DNA from: Lachnospiraceae bacterium
Lineage (GTDB): Bacteria; Bacillota; Clostridia; Oscillospirales; CAG-272
Assembly (NCBI GenBank): GCA_024404495.1
Contig: JAKSPT010000009.1
Location: 16,681 to 80,680, forward strand
Length of the DNA stretch: 64,000 bases
Reading direction: 5' to 3'
In this document: positions 35,534-45,218 of the stretch, in pieces
How positions within the stretch are numbered: the first letter of the stretch is position 1
How the letters are laid out: each line of letters starts with the position of its first letter
The notes under the pieces: generated by a model
What the model saw: the letters and a program-made list of their open reading frames with translations, nothing else
Told to the model about the DNA's origin: nothing
The model's database searches: none
Position numbers and translations under genes: made by a program

Positions 35534-35563
35534 ACCGCCCTTCGTAATTCTCCGAAGGGCGGT
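35534..35563 (+). terminator. Terminator of uxaC
   Basis: 11-bp perfect stem ACCGCCCTTCG (35534-35544) with CGAAGGGCGGT (35553-35563), followed by ATTCTT. It may also serve the opposing uppP gene. Confidence 0.75.
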
Positions 35564-35619
35564 ATTCTTATCACAGTGAAACGACTCCTGCCTCCCGTTG
35601 AAGCGGCAGCCCCTATCGG

Positions 35620-36447
35620 TCACAGGATCAAGAGGAACACGAGCAAAACGACGATACCGAGCAGGATACGGTAGGCGCCGAAGATGCGGAAATTGTGTTT
35701 TTTGATGTAGCTCATCAGGAATTTCACGCAGGCAAGCGACACGAAAAACGCGGTGAGCGTCCCGACGAGCAGGATCCCAAGCTCTCCCGGCTGAAACGCG
35801 AAATCAAAAGACAGCAGCTTGATCGCGCTCATTCCGAACATGACCGGAACGGCAAGAAAGAACGTGAATTCCGCCGCGGCGACGCGGGAAACGCCGATCA
35901 GAAGCGCCCCGAGGATGGTGGCACCCGAACGGGAGGTGCCGGGAATGACCGAAAGCACCTGAAACAGCCCGATATAGAAGGCATCGCGCCACGAAAGGTC
36001 ATCCAGCGTGCGGACGCGGGGCTTTTTCTTTTTTCTTCCCTCGATCACGATGAACGCGACGCCGTAAACGATCAGCGCGACGGCGATGACGACCGGCGTA
36101 CTCAGATGCGCCTCGATCCAGTCGTCGAAAAGCAGGGTCACGACCGTGCCCGGCACGCAGGCGAGGACCACCTTGAACCACACGGTAAAGATATCCTTTT
36201 TGATGAGGATCCCGCCCTCCTCCTTCACGCCGAAGGGCCACATCTTCTTCCAGAAGAGGAGAACGACCGCAAGGATCGCCCCGAGCTGGATCACGTATAA
36301 GAACATATTCTTGAACGAATCGGTCACGTTCAGGTGCAGGAATTCGTCCACGAGCAGCATATGTCCGGTCGACGAGATCGGCAGCCACTCGGTGATCCCC
36401 TCGACGATGCCGAGAAACAGCGCTTTCAGGTATTCGATGAATTGCAT
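35620..36447 (-). CDS. uppP: Undecaprenyl-diphosphatase UppP
   Basis: 275 aa from the ATG at 36447, seven bases after GAGG; a GTG four codons earlier is less likely. The motifs GIVEGITEWLPISSTGH and SVIPGTSRSGATI hold the catalytic Glu, Ser and Arg. Eight or so membrane segments are present. It dephosphorylates undecaprenyl diphosphate so that the lipid carrier of peptidoglycan synthesis can be reused, and it can confer bacitracin tolerance. It is 61 bp downstream of uvrA, with a simple repeat between them. Confidence 0.95.
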   Translation of the reverse strand: MQFIEYLKALFLGIVEGITEWLPISSTGHMLLVDEFLHLNVTDSFKNMFLYVIQLGAILAVVLLFWKKMWPFGVKEEGGILIKKDIFTVWFKVVLACVPGTVVTLLFDDWIEAHLSTPVVIAVALIVYGVAFIVIEGRKKKKPRVRTLDDLSWRDAFYIGLFQVLSVIPGTSRSGATILGALLIGVSRVAAAEFTFFLAVPVMFGMSAIKLLSFDFAFQPGELGILLVGTLTAFFVSLACVKFLMSYIKKHNFRIFGAYRILLGIVVLLVFLLIL

Positions 36448-36469
36448 TTTTTGCCTCACTTTATTGATA

Positions 36470-36530
36470 AGTCATGAGTCTTAAGCCTTAAGCCTTAAGA
36501 CTATAGACTTAAGACTTCTGACTTAAGACT
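36470..36530 (-). repeat. AAGTCTA/AAGGCTT simple repeat, copy 2
   Basis: Inverted relative to the copy after mutL. The 26-bp core 36477-36502 is its exact reverse complement, and flanking units (GACTTAAG, TCTGACTTAAG) extend it. The repeat runs into the 3' end of uvrA, whose last codons (SQKS and stop) lie in it. Confidence 0.75.
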
Positions 36531-39355
36531 CTCCCCAAAAACTGTCCCGTATAGGACGCCTCGCACGCCGCGACCTCCTCGGGCGTACCGGATGCGACGA
36601 GCGTGCCGCCTCTGTCGCCGCCCTCGGGACCGAGGTCTACGATATAGTCGGCTGTCTTGATCAGATCAAGATTATGCTCGATGACGATCACGGTATTCCC
36701 CGCGTCGACCAGTCTCTGCAAAACCTCGATCAGACGGTCCACGTCTGCGGAATGCAGCCCTGTCGTCGGCTCGTCGAGGATATAGACGGTGCGCCCGGTC
36801 GCGCGCTTGGAAAGCTCGGTCGCCAGCTTGACGCGCTGCGCCTCGCCGCCCGAAAGGGTGACCGAGGACTGCCCGATCTTGATATAGCCGAGCCCGACGT
36901 CGTTCAGCGTCCGCAGCTTGCGGGCAAGACGGGGCAGATGCTCGAAGAAGGCGAGCCCTTCCTCTACCGTCATATCGAGAACGTCGTAAATGTTCTTGCC
37001 CTTGTATTTCACTTCAAGGGTATCGCGGTTGTAGCGCTTGCCCTTGCAGACGTCGCAGGTCACGTAGACGTCGGGAAGAAAATGCATTTCGATGCACTTC
37101 ACGCCGTCGCCCTGACAAGCCTCGCATCTGCCGCCCTTCACGTTGAAGGAGAAGCGTCCGGGACCGTAGCCGCGTTGCTTCGCGTCGGGCGTGGAGGCGT
37201 AAAGATCGCGGATCTCGTTGAAAAGACCGGTATAGGTCGCCGGGTTGGAGCGCGGCGTTCTGCCGATGGGGCTCTGGTCGATCGAGATCACCTTGTCGAG
37301 GTTCTCGATACCCTCGATCCGGTCGTGCTTCCCCGCGTGGGTATAGGCACGGTTGAGGTCGTGCGCCAGCTTGTTCATTAAGATCCCGTTGACGAGAGAG
37401 GATTTGCCCGAGCCGGAAACGCCGGTCACGCAGGTGAAGGTCCCGAGCGGGAAGGCAACGTCGATCTTTTTCAGATTGTGCTCCTCCGCGCCGTAAACCG
37501 TGAGATATTTTCCGTTTCCGGGACGGCGGGTCTCGGGAATTTTTATCTCTTTTTTGTGGGAGAGATAGAGTCCGGTCAGAGAGACGGGATTCGCCATGAT
37601 TTCTTCGGGCGTTCCCTGCGCCACGATCTCGCCGCCGTGAATGCCGGCGCCCGGACCGATATCGACGATATAATCCGATTCGAGCATCGTTTCCTCGTCG
37701 TGCTCGACGACGATGACCGAGTTGCCGACGTCGCGGAGCTTTTTCAGCGTTTCGATCAGCTTATGGTTATCGCGCTGATGGAGCCCGATGCTCGGCTCGT
37801 CGAGGATATAGAGCACGCCCATCAGCGAGGAGCCGATCTGCGTCGCGAGGCGGATGCGCTGTGCCTCGCCGCCCGAAAGCGAGCCCGCCTTGCGGGTGAG
37901 CGTCAGATATTCGAGCCCGACGTTTTCCAGAAAGCCGAGACGGCTCTTCAGTTCCTTCGTGATCTCGGCGGCGATCGTCTGCTCGGTCTTCGTGAGCTTC
38001 ATTTCCTTCACGAAGGCGAGCGCCTCGGTGACCGACTGCGCGCAGAAATCGTGAATGTTCTTTCCGCCGACCGTCACGGCGAGCACCTCGGGCTTCAGAC
38101 GTTTCCCGCCGCATTTCGGGCAGGTCACTTCCTCGATGAAGTCCTCGTAATACTCGTTCTGCCCCATATCGAAGCGGTCCTGGATCATTTTCAGGACCCC
38201 GTCGAATTTTGCGAGCTGACGCTTGGAGGTATTGTCGAAATAGCGGACGACGTCGTAGCGCTCGTCCCCGGTGCCGTAAAGGATCGCGTGCTTCGCTTCC
38301 TCGCTCAGATCGCGGAAGGGCGTATCGAGGTCGAAGCCGTGCGCCTTGCCGGCGGCGAGGAAGAGCGGACCGTTATAGCTGTATTCGTCGAGGGTCTTGA
38401 AGCCGTTGACCTGGATCGCGCCCTCACGGAGGGTCAGGCTCTCGTCGGGAATGACCCGTTCGGGCGAAATGACCCGCATTTCGCCGAGCCCGGAGCAGGC
38501 TTCGCAGGCGCCGAAGGGATTATTGAAGGAGAACATCCGGGGCGAAAGCTCGCCGACCGAGATCCCGTGCTCCTCGCAGGCGTAGCTCTGCGAAAAACGA
38601 GGCCCGGCCTCCCCGCCGAAGGTCTCGCCCTCGCGGAGGACGACCGAAATGACGAGATTTCCCTCGGCAAGATTCAGCGCGGTCTCCACCGAGTCGCTGA
38701 GGCGGGAGCGGACGTCGTCGCGGATGGAAAGACGGTCGACGACGATCTCGATCGTGTGCTTCTTGTTTTTATCGAGCCCGATCTCCTGCCCGAGCTCGGT
38801 GAGGACGCCGTCCACGCGGGCACGGACGTAGCCTGCTTTTTTGGCGCTGTCAAAGACCTTTTCGTGCATACCCTTCTTGCCCCTGACGACCGGCGCCAGC
38901 ACCATAAAGCGGGTGCCGGAGGGCAGCTCGAGGATGCGGTCGAGGATCTGATCGACCGTCTGCTGCCGGATCTCCCTGCCGCAGATCGGGCAGTGCGGGA
39001 TGCCGACGCGGGCGTAGAGCAGACGGAGATAATCGTAGATCTCGGTCACGGTGCCGACCGTCGAACGCGGGTTGCGTGATGTCGTCTTCTGATCGATCGA
39101 GATCGCGGGGGAAAGCCCCTCGATCGAATCGATATCCGGCTTGTCAAGCTGACCGAGGAACATCCGCGCGTAGGAGGAAAGCGACTCCACGAAGCGGCGG
39201 TGCCCCTCCGCGTAGATCGTGTCGAACGCGAGCGAGGACTTGCCCGAGCCCGAAAGCCCGGTGAAAACCACCAGCTTGTCGCGCGGGATGGTCAGCGTCA
39301 CGTTTTTCAGATTGTGTACCCGTGCGCCCCGCACGGTCAGTTCCCGAAGTGCCAT
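36509..39355 (-). CDS. uvrA: Excinuclease ABC subunit A, UvrA
   Basis: 948 aa, full length. There are two ABC ATPase halves with Walker [10 protein letters not shown] and GVSGSGKSS, two LSGGEAQR signatures and two zinc modules ([19 protein letters not shown] with CDVCKGKRY). UvrA dimers detect bulky DNA damage and load UvrB. It follows uvrB by 24 bp in the same direction, forming a uvrB-uvrA operon. The C-terminus overlaps a simple repeat. Confidence 0.98.
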   Translation of the reverse strand: MALRELTVRGARVHNLKNVTLTIPRDKLVVFTGLSGSGKSSLAFDTIYAEGHRRFVESLSSYARMFLGQLDKPDIDSIEGLSPAISIDQKTTSRNPRSTVGTVTEIYDYLRLLYARVGIPHCPICGREIRQQTVDQILDRILELPSGTRFMVLAPVVRGKKGMHEKVFDSAKKAGYVRARVDGVLTELGQEIGLDKNKKHTIEIVVDRLSIRDDVRSRLSDSVETALNLAEGNLVISVVLREGETFGGEAGPRFSQSYACEEHGISVGELSPRMFSFNNPFGACEACSGLGEMRVISPERVIPDESLTLREGAIQVNGFKTLDEYSYNGPLFLAAGKAHGFDLDTPFRDLSEEAKHAILYGTGDERYDVVRYFDNTSKRQLAKFDGVLKMIQDRFDMGQNEYYEDFIEEVTCPKCGGKRLKPEVLAVTVGGKNIHDFCAQSVTEALAFVKEMKLTKTEQTIAAEITKELKSRLGFLENVGLEYLTLTRKAGSLSGGEAQRIRLATQIGSSLMGVLYILDEPSIGLHQRDNHKLIETLKKLRDVGNSVIVVEHDEETMLESDYIVDIGPGAGIHGGEIVAQGTPEEIMANPVSLTGLYLSHKKEIKIPETRRPGNGKYLTVYGAEEHNLKKIDVAFPLGTFTCVTGVSGSGKSSLVNGILMNKLAHDLNRAYTHAGKHDRIEGIENLDKVISIDQSPIGRTPRSNPATYTGLFNEIRDLYASTPDAKQRGYGPGRFSFNVKGGRCEACQGDGVKCIEMHFLPDVYVTCDVCKGKRYNRDTLEVKYKGKNIYDVLDMTVEEGLAFFEHLPRLARKLRTLNDVGLGYIKIGQSSVTLSGGEAQRVKLATELSKRATGRTVYILDEPTTGLHSADVDRLIEVLQRLVDAGNTVIVIEHNLDLIKTADYIVDLGPEGGDRGGTLVASGTPEEVAACEASYTGQFLGRVLSQKS

Positions 39356-39379
39356 AAAAGAGTCCTTTCTTTTGGGGTA

Positions 39380-41446
39380 TCAGCCTTTTTTTCTCGTTTT
39401 TGGGATCGTGCGCGGCTTTTTCGCGGGTGCGGGAGCGATCTCGGCGGTGCCGGTCTCTTCCAGTTCGCGGATACGGTCACGCAGATAGGCGGCGCGCTCG
39501 AATTCGAGCGATTTTGCCGCTTCCTTCATTTCCTTCGTCAGTTCTTCGATCAGATCGGCGCGTTCCGCGTCGTTCTTCGGCGTCCGGACGGAAGCGCCGC
39601 GCGCGTTTTCGGTGCGCTTCCTTCTGCCGTCCTCTTCCTTTGCCTCTTTCAGCCCGATCTCGATCAGCTCGCGGACCTCCTTGCGGACGGTTTCGGGCGT
39701 GATACCGCGCGCCTCGTTGTACGCCTTCTGGATCGCACGGCGGCGATTGGTCTCGGCGACGGCTTTTTTGATCGAATCGGTCATCACGTCGGCGTAAAGG
39801 ATGACCTTGCCGTCGGCGTTTCTCGCCGCGCGGCCGATCGTCTGGATCAGCGAGGTCTCGGAACGGAAAAGCCCCTCCTTATCGGCGTCGAGTATGGCGA
39901 CAAGCGAGACCTCGGGGAGGTCAAGACCCTCGCGCAGAAGATTGATGCCGACCAGCACGTCGAAAACGCCGAGGCGCAGATCGCGGATGATCTCGGTGCG
40001 CTCCATCGTTTCGATGTTGTGATGGATATATTTGACCTTGATGAGGTTCATTTCGAGGTATTCGGTCAGGTCCTCCGCCATCTTGGTCGTCAGCGTGGTC
40101 ACGAGGACGCGCTCGCCCTTTTCCTCCCGCTTGTGAATCTCCCCGATCAGGTCGTCCACCTGCCCGGAAACGGGTCTGATCTCGACCTCGGGGTCAAGCA
40201 GCCCGGTCGGACGGATGACCTGCTCCACGATCTGCGAGGAGTGGTCGCGCTCGTAATCGGCGGGCGTTGCGGAAACGAAGACGGTCTGCCCGATCTTCTT
40301 CTCGAATTCCTCGTAAAACAGCGGGCGGTTATCGTACGCCGAGGGGAGGCGGAAGCCGAAATCGACGAGGCTCTTTTTTCTTGCCCGGTCGCCGCCGCTC
40401 ATCCCGCGCACCTGCGGCAGGGTGACGTGCGACTCGTCCACGAAAAGAAGGAAATCCTTCGGGAAATAATCGAGGAGGGTGTACGGCGTGGAGCCCGGTT
40501 CCCTGCCCGAAAAGACGCGGGAATAGTTTTCCACGCCCGAGCAGTATCCGATCTCGCGAATCATTTCCATATCGTAATTGGTGCGCTCCGCGATGCGCTG
40601 CGCCTCGATCAGCTTCCCCTGCGACTCGAACCATTTCACGCGGTCGGCAAGCTCCTCTTCGATCTCAAGGATCGCTTTTTCGCGCTTGTCGTCCGTCGTC
40701 GCGTAGTGAGTCGCGGGAAAGATCGCGACGTAGGAGAGGAGGCGGATCAGTTCCCCGGTCAGCACCTGGATTTCGGAAATGCGCTCGATCTCGTCGCCGA
40801 AGAACTCGACCCGGATCGCCTTTTTATCGGAGGAGGCGGGATAGATCTCCACGGTATCGCCGCGAACGCGGAACTTATCGCGGACGAAATTGAGGTCGTT
40901 GCGCTCGTAATTGATCGCGATCAGATGACGGATCAGATCGTCCCGTTCGAGGATCATCCCCGGGCGGAGGGAGATCATCAGCTCGGTATAGTCCTCCGGA
41001 CTGCCGAGGCTGTAAATGCAGGAGACCGAGGAAACGATGATGACGTCGCGCCGTTCGAAAAGTGAGGAGGTCGCGCTGTGGCGGAGCATATCGATCTCGT
41101 CGTTGATCATCGCGTCCTTTTCGATATAGATATCCTTGCCGGGGATATACGCCTCCGGCTGATAATAGTCGTAGTAGGAAACGAAGTATTCGACCGCGTT
41201 TTCCGGGAAGAAGGCGCGGAATTCGGAGCAGAGCTGCGCCGCGAGGGTCTTATTGTGCGCGAGGACGAGCGCGGGGCGGTTCAGCCTTGCGATGACGTTC
41301 GCCATCGTGAAGGTCTTGCCCGAGCCGGTCACGCCGAGCAGGGTCTGCCCCTTCATGCCGCTTTCCACACCGCGGACCAGTTTTTCGATCGCCTCGGGCT
41401 GGTCTCCGGTCGGCTGATACTCCGAATGAAGAATAAAACGGTCCAT
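39380..41446 (-). CDS. uvrB: Excinuclease ABC subunit B, UvrB
   Basis: 688 aa. Walker A is [11 protein letters not shown], the damage-probing beta-hairpin is [12 protein letters not shown], motif VI is QTIGRAARN, and a C-terminal UVR domain ([20 protein letters not shown]) binds UvrC. It verifies damage handed over by UvrA. It is the first gene of the uvrBA operon with a clear promoter at 41481-41509. uvrC is not in the window. The tail [16 protein letters not shown] is a basic extension. Confidence 0.98.
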   Translation of the reverse strand: MDRFILHSEYQPTGDQPEAIEKLVRGVESGMKGQTLLGVTGSGKTFTMANVIARLNRPALVLAHNKTLAAQLCSEFRAFFPENAVEYFVSYYDYYQPEAYIPGKDIYIEKDAMINDEIDMLRHSATSSLFERRDVIIVSSVSCIYSLGSPEDYTELMISLRPGMILERDDLIRHLIAINYERNDLNFVRDKFRVRGDTVEIYPASSDKKAIRVEFFGDEIERISEIQVLTGELIRLLSYVAIFPATHYATTDDKREKAILEIEEELADRVKWFESQGKLIEAQRIAERTNYDMEMIREIGYCSGVENYSRVFSGREPGSTPYTLLDYFPKDFLLFVDESHVTLPQVRGMSGGDRARKKSLVDFGFRLPSAYDNRPLFYEEFEKKIGQTVFVSATPADYERDHSSQIVEQVIRPTGLLDPEVEIRPVSGQVDDLIGEIHKREEKGERVLVTTLTTKMAEDLTEYLEMNLIKVKYIHHNIETMERTEIIRDLRLGVFDVLVGINLLREGLDLPEVSLVAILDADKEGLFRSETSLIQTIGRAARNADGKVILYADVMTDSIKKAVAETNRRRAIQKAYNEARGITPETVRKEVRELIEIGLKEAKEEDGRRKRTENARGASVRTPKNDAERADLIEELTKEMKEAAKSLEFERAAYLRDRIRELEETGTAEIAPAPAKKPRTIPKTRKKG

Positions 41447-41480
41447 TCGCTTCCTCCTTTTCCGAACAAATATTCAGTAT

Positions 41481-41509
41481 ATTATAGCATAAATAATATA
41501 AAATGTAAA
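41481..41509 (-). promoter_or_regulatory. Promoter of uvrB-uvrA
   Basis: Read leftward: -35 TTTACA (41504-41509), 17-bp spacer, -10 TATAAT (41481-41486) with extended TGC. I did not recognise a LexA box (CGAAC...GTTCG) around it. Confidence 0.8.
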
Positions 41510-41541
41510 GGGCTATTTCCTTTCCTTTTTGTCACAATTCC

Positions 41542-41800
41542 GGCCCTTTTTCTTTGAAGAAAAAGGAGCCTCGGCGGAAAAAGAATCACCGCAGGGGGAG
41601 GAAGAGACGCCTCGATCGCATTTTATTAAAAATGCTCTCTCGGCATCATTCTCCCTCCCCCTATCGGCTTACCCCCTCCCTCTTTTTTCGTTCGCGAATC
41701 TGTACCGTTCGGTGCGGTAACTTTCATTCTCTGTAAGAAAACCGGGGTTTGTCCGGTAAACGAACGGAAGAGAAACAAAGCAAGAGGGCAAGCCGTTCTC
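41542..41800 (-). repeat. Dispersed repeat, copy B
   Basis: Inverted copy of 12856-13111. It ends, read leftward, with a hairpin of the same design (GGCTCC..TTTTTCTT/GAAAAAGGGCC, 41542-41570). Apart from the uvrB promoter and the ECF terminator it fills the 41447-41901 gap. No real gene is seen in it. Confidence 0.8.
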
Positions 41801-41857
41801 CCGCATCGGAAGTTGCTTCGCCAAACCTTTTTCTCCGAATGGGGAAAAAGGCAAAAA

Positions 41858-41883
41858 TCCCGCAAACCTTTCGGCTTGCGGGA
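41858..41883 (-). terminator. Terminator of the ECF S-component gene
   Basis: 8-bp stem TCCCGCAA (41858-41865) with TTGCGGGA (41876-41883). Read leftward it is followed by TTTTTGCC. It lies 19 bp after the stop codon. Confidence 0.75.
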
Positions 41884-41901
41884 GCGTAATGATTTCAAAA
41901 T

Positions 41902-42549
41902 TCAATGCAGTTTAAGGAAATATTTCCGTACCGGCAGGCAGACCGCAAACGCGATCACGGCGGCGACCGCCATTTCCAAAAGACCGTTCGAGCCGATGAC
42001 GGCCATCATCGCGCCGATCAGCGCTTCGTAAGCCAGCCCGTTCGCCGCGGCGTACTCTCTGCCGAAGAAGAGATAGATCCCGCCGAGGACGAGGACGGTA
42101 TTGGTCAGCGAACCGACGATACCGGAGGCGACGTAGGAAACGGCGTCGGCTTTTTTGCCGTCGAACAGCTTATGCAGGGCGGAAAAGACCAGACCGGAGA
42201 AAAGCCCGAGCAGGATACGGGGCACGAAGCAGATCACGATGCTCCATACGCTCCCGCCGAATTCGCCGATCGTATAGAACGGCGTGAACACGAAGGAAGT
42301 GACCCCGGGATTGAACGTCCAGTACAGAAAGCTGAACAGCCCGAAGAAGAAGCCCATCAGCGTTCCCGCGCCCGTACCGAGCGTGATCGCGGTGATGATG
42401 ACCGGAACGTGGCTCAGCGTGGCGACCAGCGGACCGATCGGAATCGAGCCGAGCGGCGTGAAGCAGACGATCGCTTCGATCGCGAGCAGCAGCGAAAACT
42501 GCGTCAGAAAAAGCGTCTTTTTTCTGCGTTCCTCAATGATTTTTGACAT
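41902..42549 (-). CDS. ECF-transporter substrate-binding (S) component
   Basis: 215 aa from the ATG at 42549; the GTG three codons upstream is less well placed against the AAGGGTGA site. Five to six membrane segments, a small polar N-terminus and Gly-rich segments such as ITLGTGAGTLMGFFFGLFSF fit the S-component fold. S components capture a vitamin or metal and share an energising AT module encoded elsewhere. The vitamin is not evident; pantothenate- or folate-type are options. It has a strong promoter that shares its -35 with the divergent nitroreductase. Confidence 0.75.
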   Translation of the reverse strand: MSKIIEERRKKTLFLTQFSLLLAIEAIVCFTPLGSIPIGPLVATLSHVPVIITAITLGTGAGTLMGFFFGLFSFLYWTFNPGVTSFVFTPFYTIGEFGGSVWSIVICFVPRILLGLFSGLVFSALHKLFDGKKADAVSYVASGIVGSLTNTVLVLGGIYLFFGREYAAANGLAYEALIGAMMAVIGSNGLLEMAVAAVIAFAVCLPVRKYFLKLH

Positions 42550-42586
42550 ACGGATCACCCTTTCCGCGATAAATTACCGTGATTTT

Positions 42587-42615
42587 ATTATATCATCGGA
42601 AAAAAGGCTTGTCAA
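42587..42615 (-). promoter_or_regulatory. Promoter of the ECF S-component gene
   Basis: Read leftward: consensus -35 TTGACA (42610-42615), 17-bp spacer, -10 TATAAT (42587-42592). Its -35 overlaps that of the rightward promoter by five bases. Confidence 0.9.
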
Positions 42616-42637
42616 GTGTTTTCGGGAGTGTTATAAT
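42609..42637 (+). promoter_or_regulatory. Promoter of the nitroreductase gene
   Basis: -35 TTGTCA (42609-42614), 17-bp spacer, -10 TATAAT (42632-42637). Transcription should start near 42644, so the nitroreductase start is the ATG at 42684 rather than any codon further upstream. Confidence 0.85.
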
Positions 42638-42683
42638 ATGGAATACAAGCATATTGCAAAAATCGGAAAGAAGGTTTTTCAAA

Positions 42684-43220
42684 ATGACCTGCCGTGAACT
42701 GTATCTGACCCGTCAGAGCTGCCGCAATTACGACGAAAGACCCGTGGAGGAGGAAAAGCTGAAGGAGATCCTTTCGCTTGCCGCCCTCGCGCCCTCCGCG
42801 TGCAACAGTCAGCCGTGGCATTTTACGCTGATCCCGAACCCCGAAAAGGCGCACGAGATTGCGAAATGCGTCTCCGACGCCGTGATGAACCGCTACGCCG
42901 CGAAGGTCCCCGCCTTCATCGTGATCTCCGAGCGGAAAGCGACCCTCTCCGAAAAGATCGCCTCGAAGATCACCTCTCAGCACTTTGCGCAGATCGATAT
43001 CGGCATCGTGACCGCACATCTGACCCTCGCCGCCGCCGAAATGGGCGTTGCCACGACGATCCTCGGCTGGTTCTACGAGGATAAGCTCCGCGCGGCGGTC
43101 GGTCTCCCGGACGACCTGACGCCCCGCCTCGTCATCGCGCTCGGCTACGCCGCGGAGGGCGATCCCCTGAGAAGCAAGAAGCGCCGTCCGCTCGACGAAT
43201 CGCTGACGATCGTGAAATAA
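42684..43220 (+). CDS. Nitroreductase-family FMN oxidoreductase
   Basis: 178 aa, at the short end of the family. The FMN-binding start is TRQSCRNYDERPV, followed by LAALAPSACNSQPWHF; the later segment GVATTILGWFYEDKLRAAV is also typical. These enzymes reduce nitro groups, quinones or flavins with NAD(P)H. The ATG follows GAAAGAAGG by nine bases and matches the predicted transcript start. It ends at a shared terminator at 43256-43291. Confidence 0.9.
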   Translation: MTCRELYLTRQSCRNYDERPVEEEKLKEILSLAALAPSACNSQPWHFTLIPNPEKAHEIAKCVSDAVMNRYAAKVPAFIVISERKATLSEKIASKITSQHFAQIDIGIVTAHLTLAAAEMGVATTILGWFYEDKLRAAVGLPDDLTPRLVIALGYAAEGDPLRSKKRRPLDESLTIVK

Positions 43221-43255
43221 TTTCACTTGCCCGAAAGAAAAATTCCGCTGATAAT

Positions 43256-43291
43256 AATACCCCGATGCGTCTGAATACGCATCGGGGTATT
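43256..43291. terminator. Bidirectional terminator between the nitroreductase and ABC exporter genes
   Basis: 15-bp perfect stem AATACCCCGATGCGT (43256-43270) with ACGCATCGGGGTATT (43277-43291). GTTTT follows on the rightward side, and the ABC gene ends five bases beyond it. Confidence 0.85.
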
Positions 43292-43295
43292 GTTT

Positions 43296-45218
43296 TCAGG
43301 TTTCCATGCCCGCAAACTGCGTCTGGTAAAGCTCGTAGTAAACGCCCTTCTGTTCGAGCAGCTCCTCGTGGTTTCCGCTCTCCACGATATGCCCGTCGGC
43401 AAGAACGATGATCTTGTCGGCGTTGCGGATGGTGGAAAGTCGATGCGCGATGACGAGGCTTGTGCGGTTCTTCATCAGCTCGAGCATCGCGAGCTGGATC
43501 TGCATCTCGGTACGGGTATCGACCGAGGAGGTCGCCTCGTCGAGAATGAGGATCTTCGGGTCCGCCAGAGCGGCGCGCGCGATGCAGAGGAGCTGACGCT
43601 GACCCTGCGAGATATTCTCACCCGATTCGGAGAGCTTCATCGCGTAGCCGTCGGGCAGACGCTCCACGAAGAGGTCGGCGTTTGCCGTCTTTGCCGCGGC
43701 GCGGACCTCCTCGTCGGTCGCGTCCGGTCTGCCGTAGCGGATGTTGTTTTCGATGGTATCCGAGAAGAGGACGGAATCCTGCAGCACGATGCCGATCGCC
43801 TCGCGCAGCTCCTTTTTGGAGATGCTCTCGATGTTCTTGCCGTCGAGCAGGATCTCGCCGCCGTCGATATCGTAGAAGCGGGTCAGCAGGTTGACGACCG
43901 TGGTCTTGCCCGAGCCGGTCCTGCCGACGATGGCGACCGTTTCACCGGGATTGACGTGGAGATCGAAATGCTTCAGAACGGGTTCGCCCGGAACGTAGGA
44001 GAACATGATATCCCTGAAATCGAGTTCGCCGCGCACCGTCGAATCGTCGAGCTCGTCGCCGCCCTCGTTTTCCTCGCCGGGAGCGTCCATGATCTCAAAG
44101 ACGCGCTCCGCGCCCGCGATGGCGGTCATGATCGCGCTGTACTGGTTCGCGACCTCGTTGATCGGGCGGTTGAGATGGCGGGAATACTGAATGAAGCTGT
44201 GGAGCGCCGAAACGGCGATCGCGCCCTTGAGCGAGAGGTAACCGCCCGTCACCGTGATGAGCAGGAAGCCGAAGTTGCCTATTACGTTCATCAGCGGACC
44301 CATAATCGAACCGAAGATATTCGCGCGGATGCCGGTATGCTTGAGGTTATCGGAAATGACGCCGAAATCCTCCACCGCGCGTTCTTCCCTGCCGTAAGCG
44401 ACGACCGTGCGGTATCCGGTGACGTTTTCCTCCACCGCGCCGTTGAGCTGACCGAGAAGCTTCTGCTGACGGACGAAGTATTTCCGCACGAGCTTGGTCA
44501 TCTGGGTCGAGGCGAGGATGGTGAGCGGGATGGTCACGAGCGAAACGAGAGTGAGCAGGGGGCTGTATTTCAGCATCATGATCAGCGAGCCGACCAGCGT
44601 GATCGCCGCCGAGAAGAGGGACGAGATCGAGCTGGAGATCGTGTTCGACACGTTTTCGACGTCGTTCGTCATACGGCTCATGATGTCGCCGTGGCGGTGG
44701 CTGTCGACCACCTTGATCTTCAGATAGGAAATGCGGCGGAAAAGGTCGCGGCGCATATTGTAAACGGTGGTCAGGGAAAGCTTTGCCGCGAAGAAGCCGG
44801 TGATATAGGAGATCACCGAGGAGACGAGGTAGATAACGCCCATTTTGATGAGGATGGCGGTCAGCGCCTCCCCGTCGAAATAGTGGCTTCCGTCCTCTGC
44901 CTCGGTAAAGATCGCGCCGATCGCCTTACCCTGCAGGTCGGGACCCGCGAGGGTGAGGATAGTGGTCAGAACGGTCATCGCGAGCAGGACGATGACGAGC
45001 CATTTGCTTCTGCCGATGTAGGCGATCAGACGGCGGAGCGTGCCCTTCAGATCCTTCGGCTTTTCCTTCATGCCGGGACCGCGTCCTCTGCCGCCTCCGG
45101 GGCGCATCCCCTGATTCGGCTTGCCCGCGGAAGCGTTGCCGGATTCCCGCTGTTCCTTCATATACGCGGTATATTCGTCAAGCTCTTCCTTCTTTTTTGC
45201 CTTCGGTTCCTTAGCCAT
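43296..45218 (-). CDS. ABC exporter half-transporter, catalytic partner
   Basis: 640 aa: a charged N-terminus (KPNQGMRPGGGRGRGPG), six membrane segments, then an ATPase with Walker A GRTGSGKTT, signature ISQGQRQLL and Walker B ILDEATSSVD, whose catalytic Glu is intact. Its start overlaps the end of the partner gene by eight bases. Together they look like a heterodimeric exporter of the BmrCD/TM287-288 kind that expels drugs or lipids. The substrate is unknown. Confidence 0.92.
   Translation of the reverse strand: MAKEPKAKKKEELDEYTAYMKEQRESGNASAGKPNQGMRPGGGRGRGPGMKEKPKDLKGTLRRLIAYIGRSKWLVIVLLAMTVLTTILTLAGPDLQGKAIGAIFTEAEDGSHYFDGEALTAILIKMGVIYLVSSVISYITGFFAAKLSLTTVYNMRRDLFRRISYLKIKVVDSHRHGDIMSRMTNDVENVSNTISSSISSLFSAAITLVGSLIMMLKYSPLLTLVSLVTIPLTILASTQMTKLVRKYFVRQQKLLGQLNGAVEENVTGYRTVVAYGREERAVEDFGVISDNLKHTGIRANIFGSIMGPLMNVIGNFGFLLITVTGGYLSLKGAIAVSALHSFIQYSRHLNRPINEVANQYSAIMTAIAGAERVFEIMDAPGEENEGGDELDDSTVRGELDFRDIMFSYVPGEPVLKHFDLHVNPGETVAIVGRTGSGKTTVVNLLTRFYDIDGGEILLDGKNIESISKKELREAIGIVLQDSVLFSDTIENNIRYGRPDATDEEVRAAAKTANADLFVERLPDGYAMKLSESGENISQGQRQLLCIARAALADPKILILDEATSSVDTRTEMQIQLAMLELMKNRTSLVIAHRLSTIRNADKIIVLADGHIVESGNHEELLEQKGVYYELYQTQFAGMET

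Noticed and set aside
41481..41509. LexA (SOS) operator at uvrB
   Set aside because: No CGAAC...GTTCG-like palindrome was recognised near the promoter, so SOS control is not claimed.
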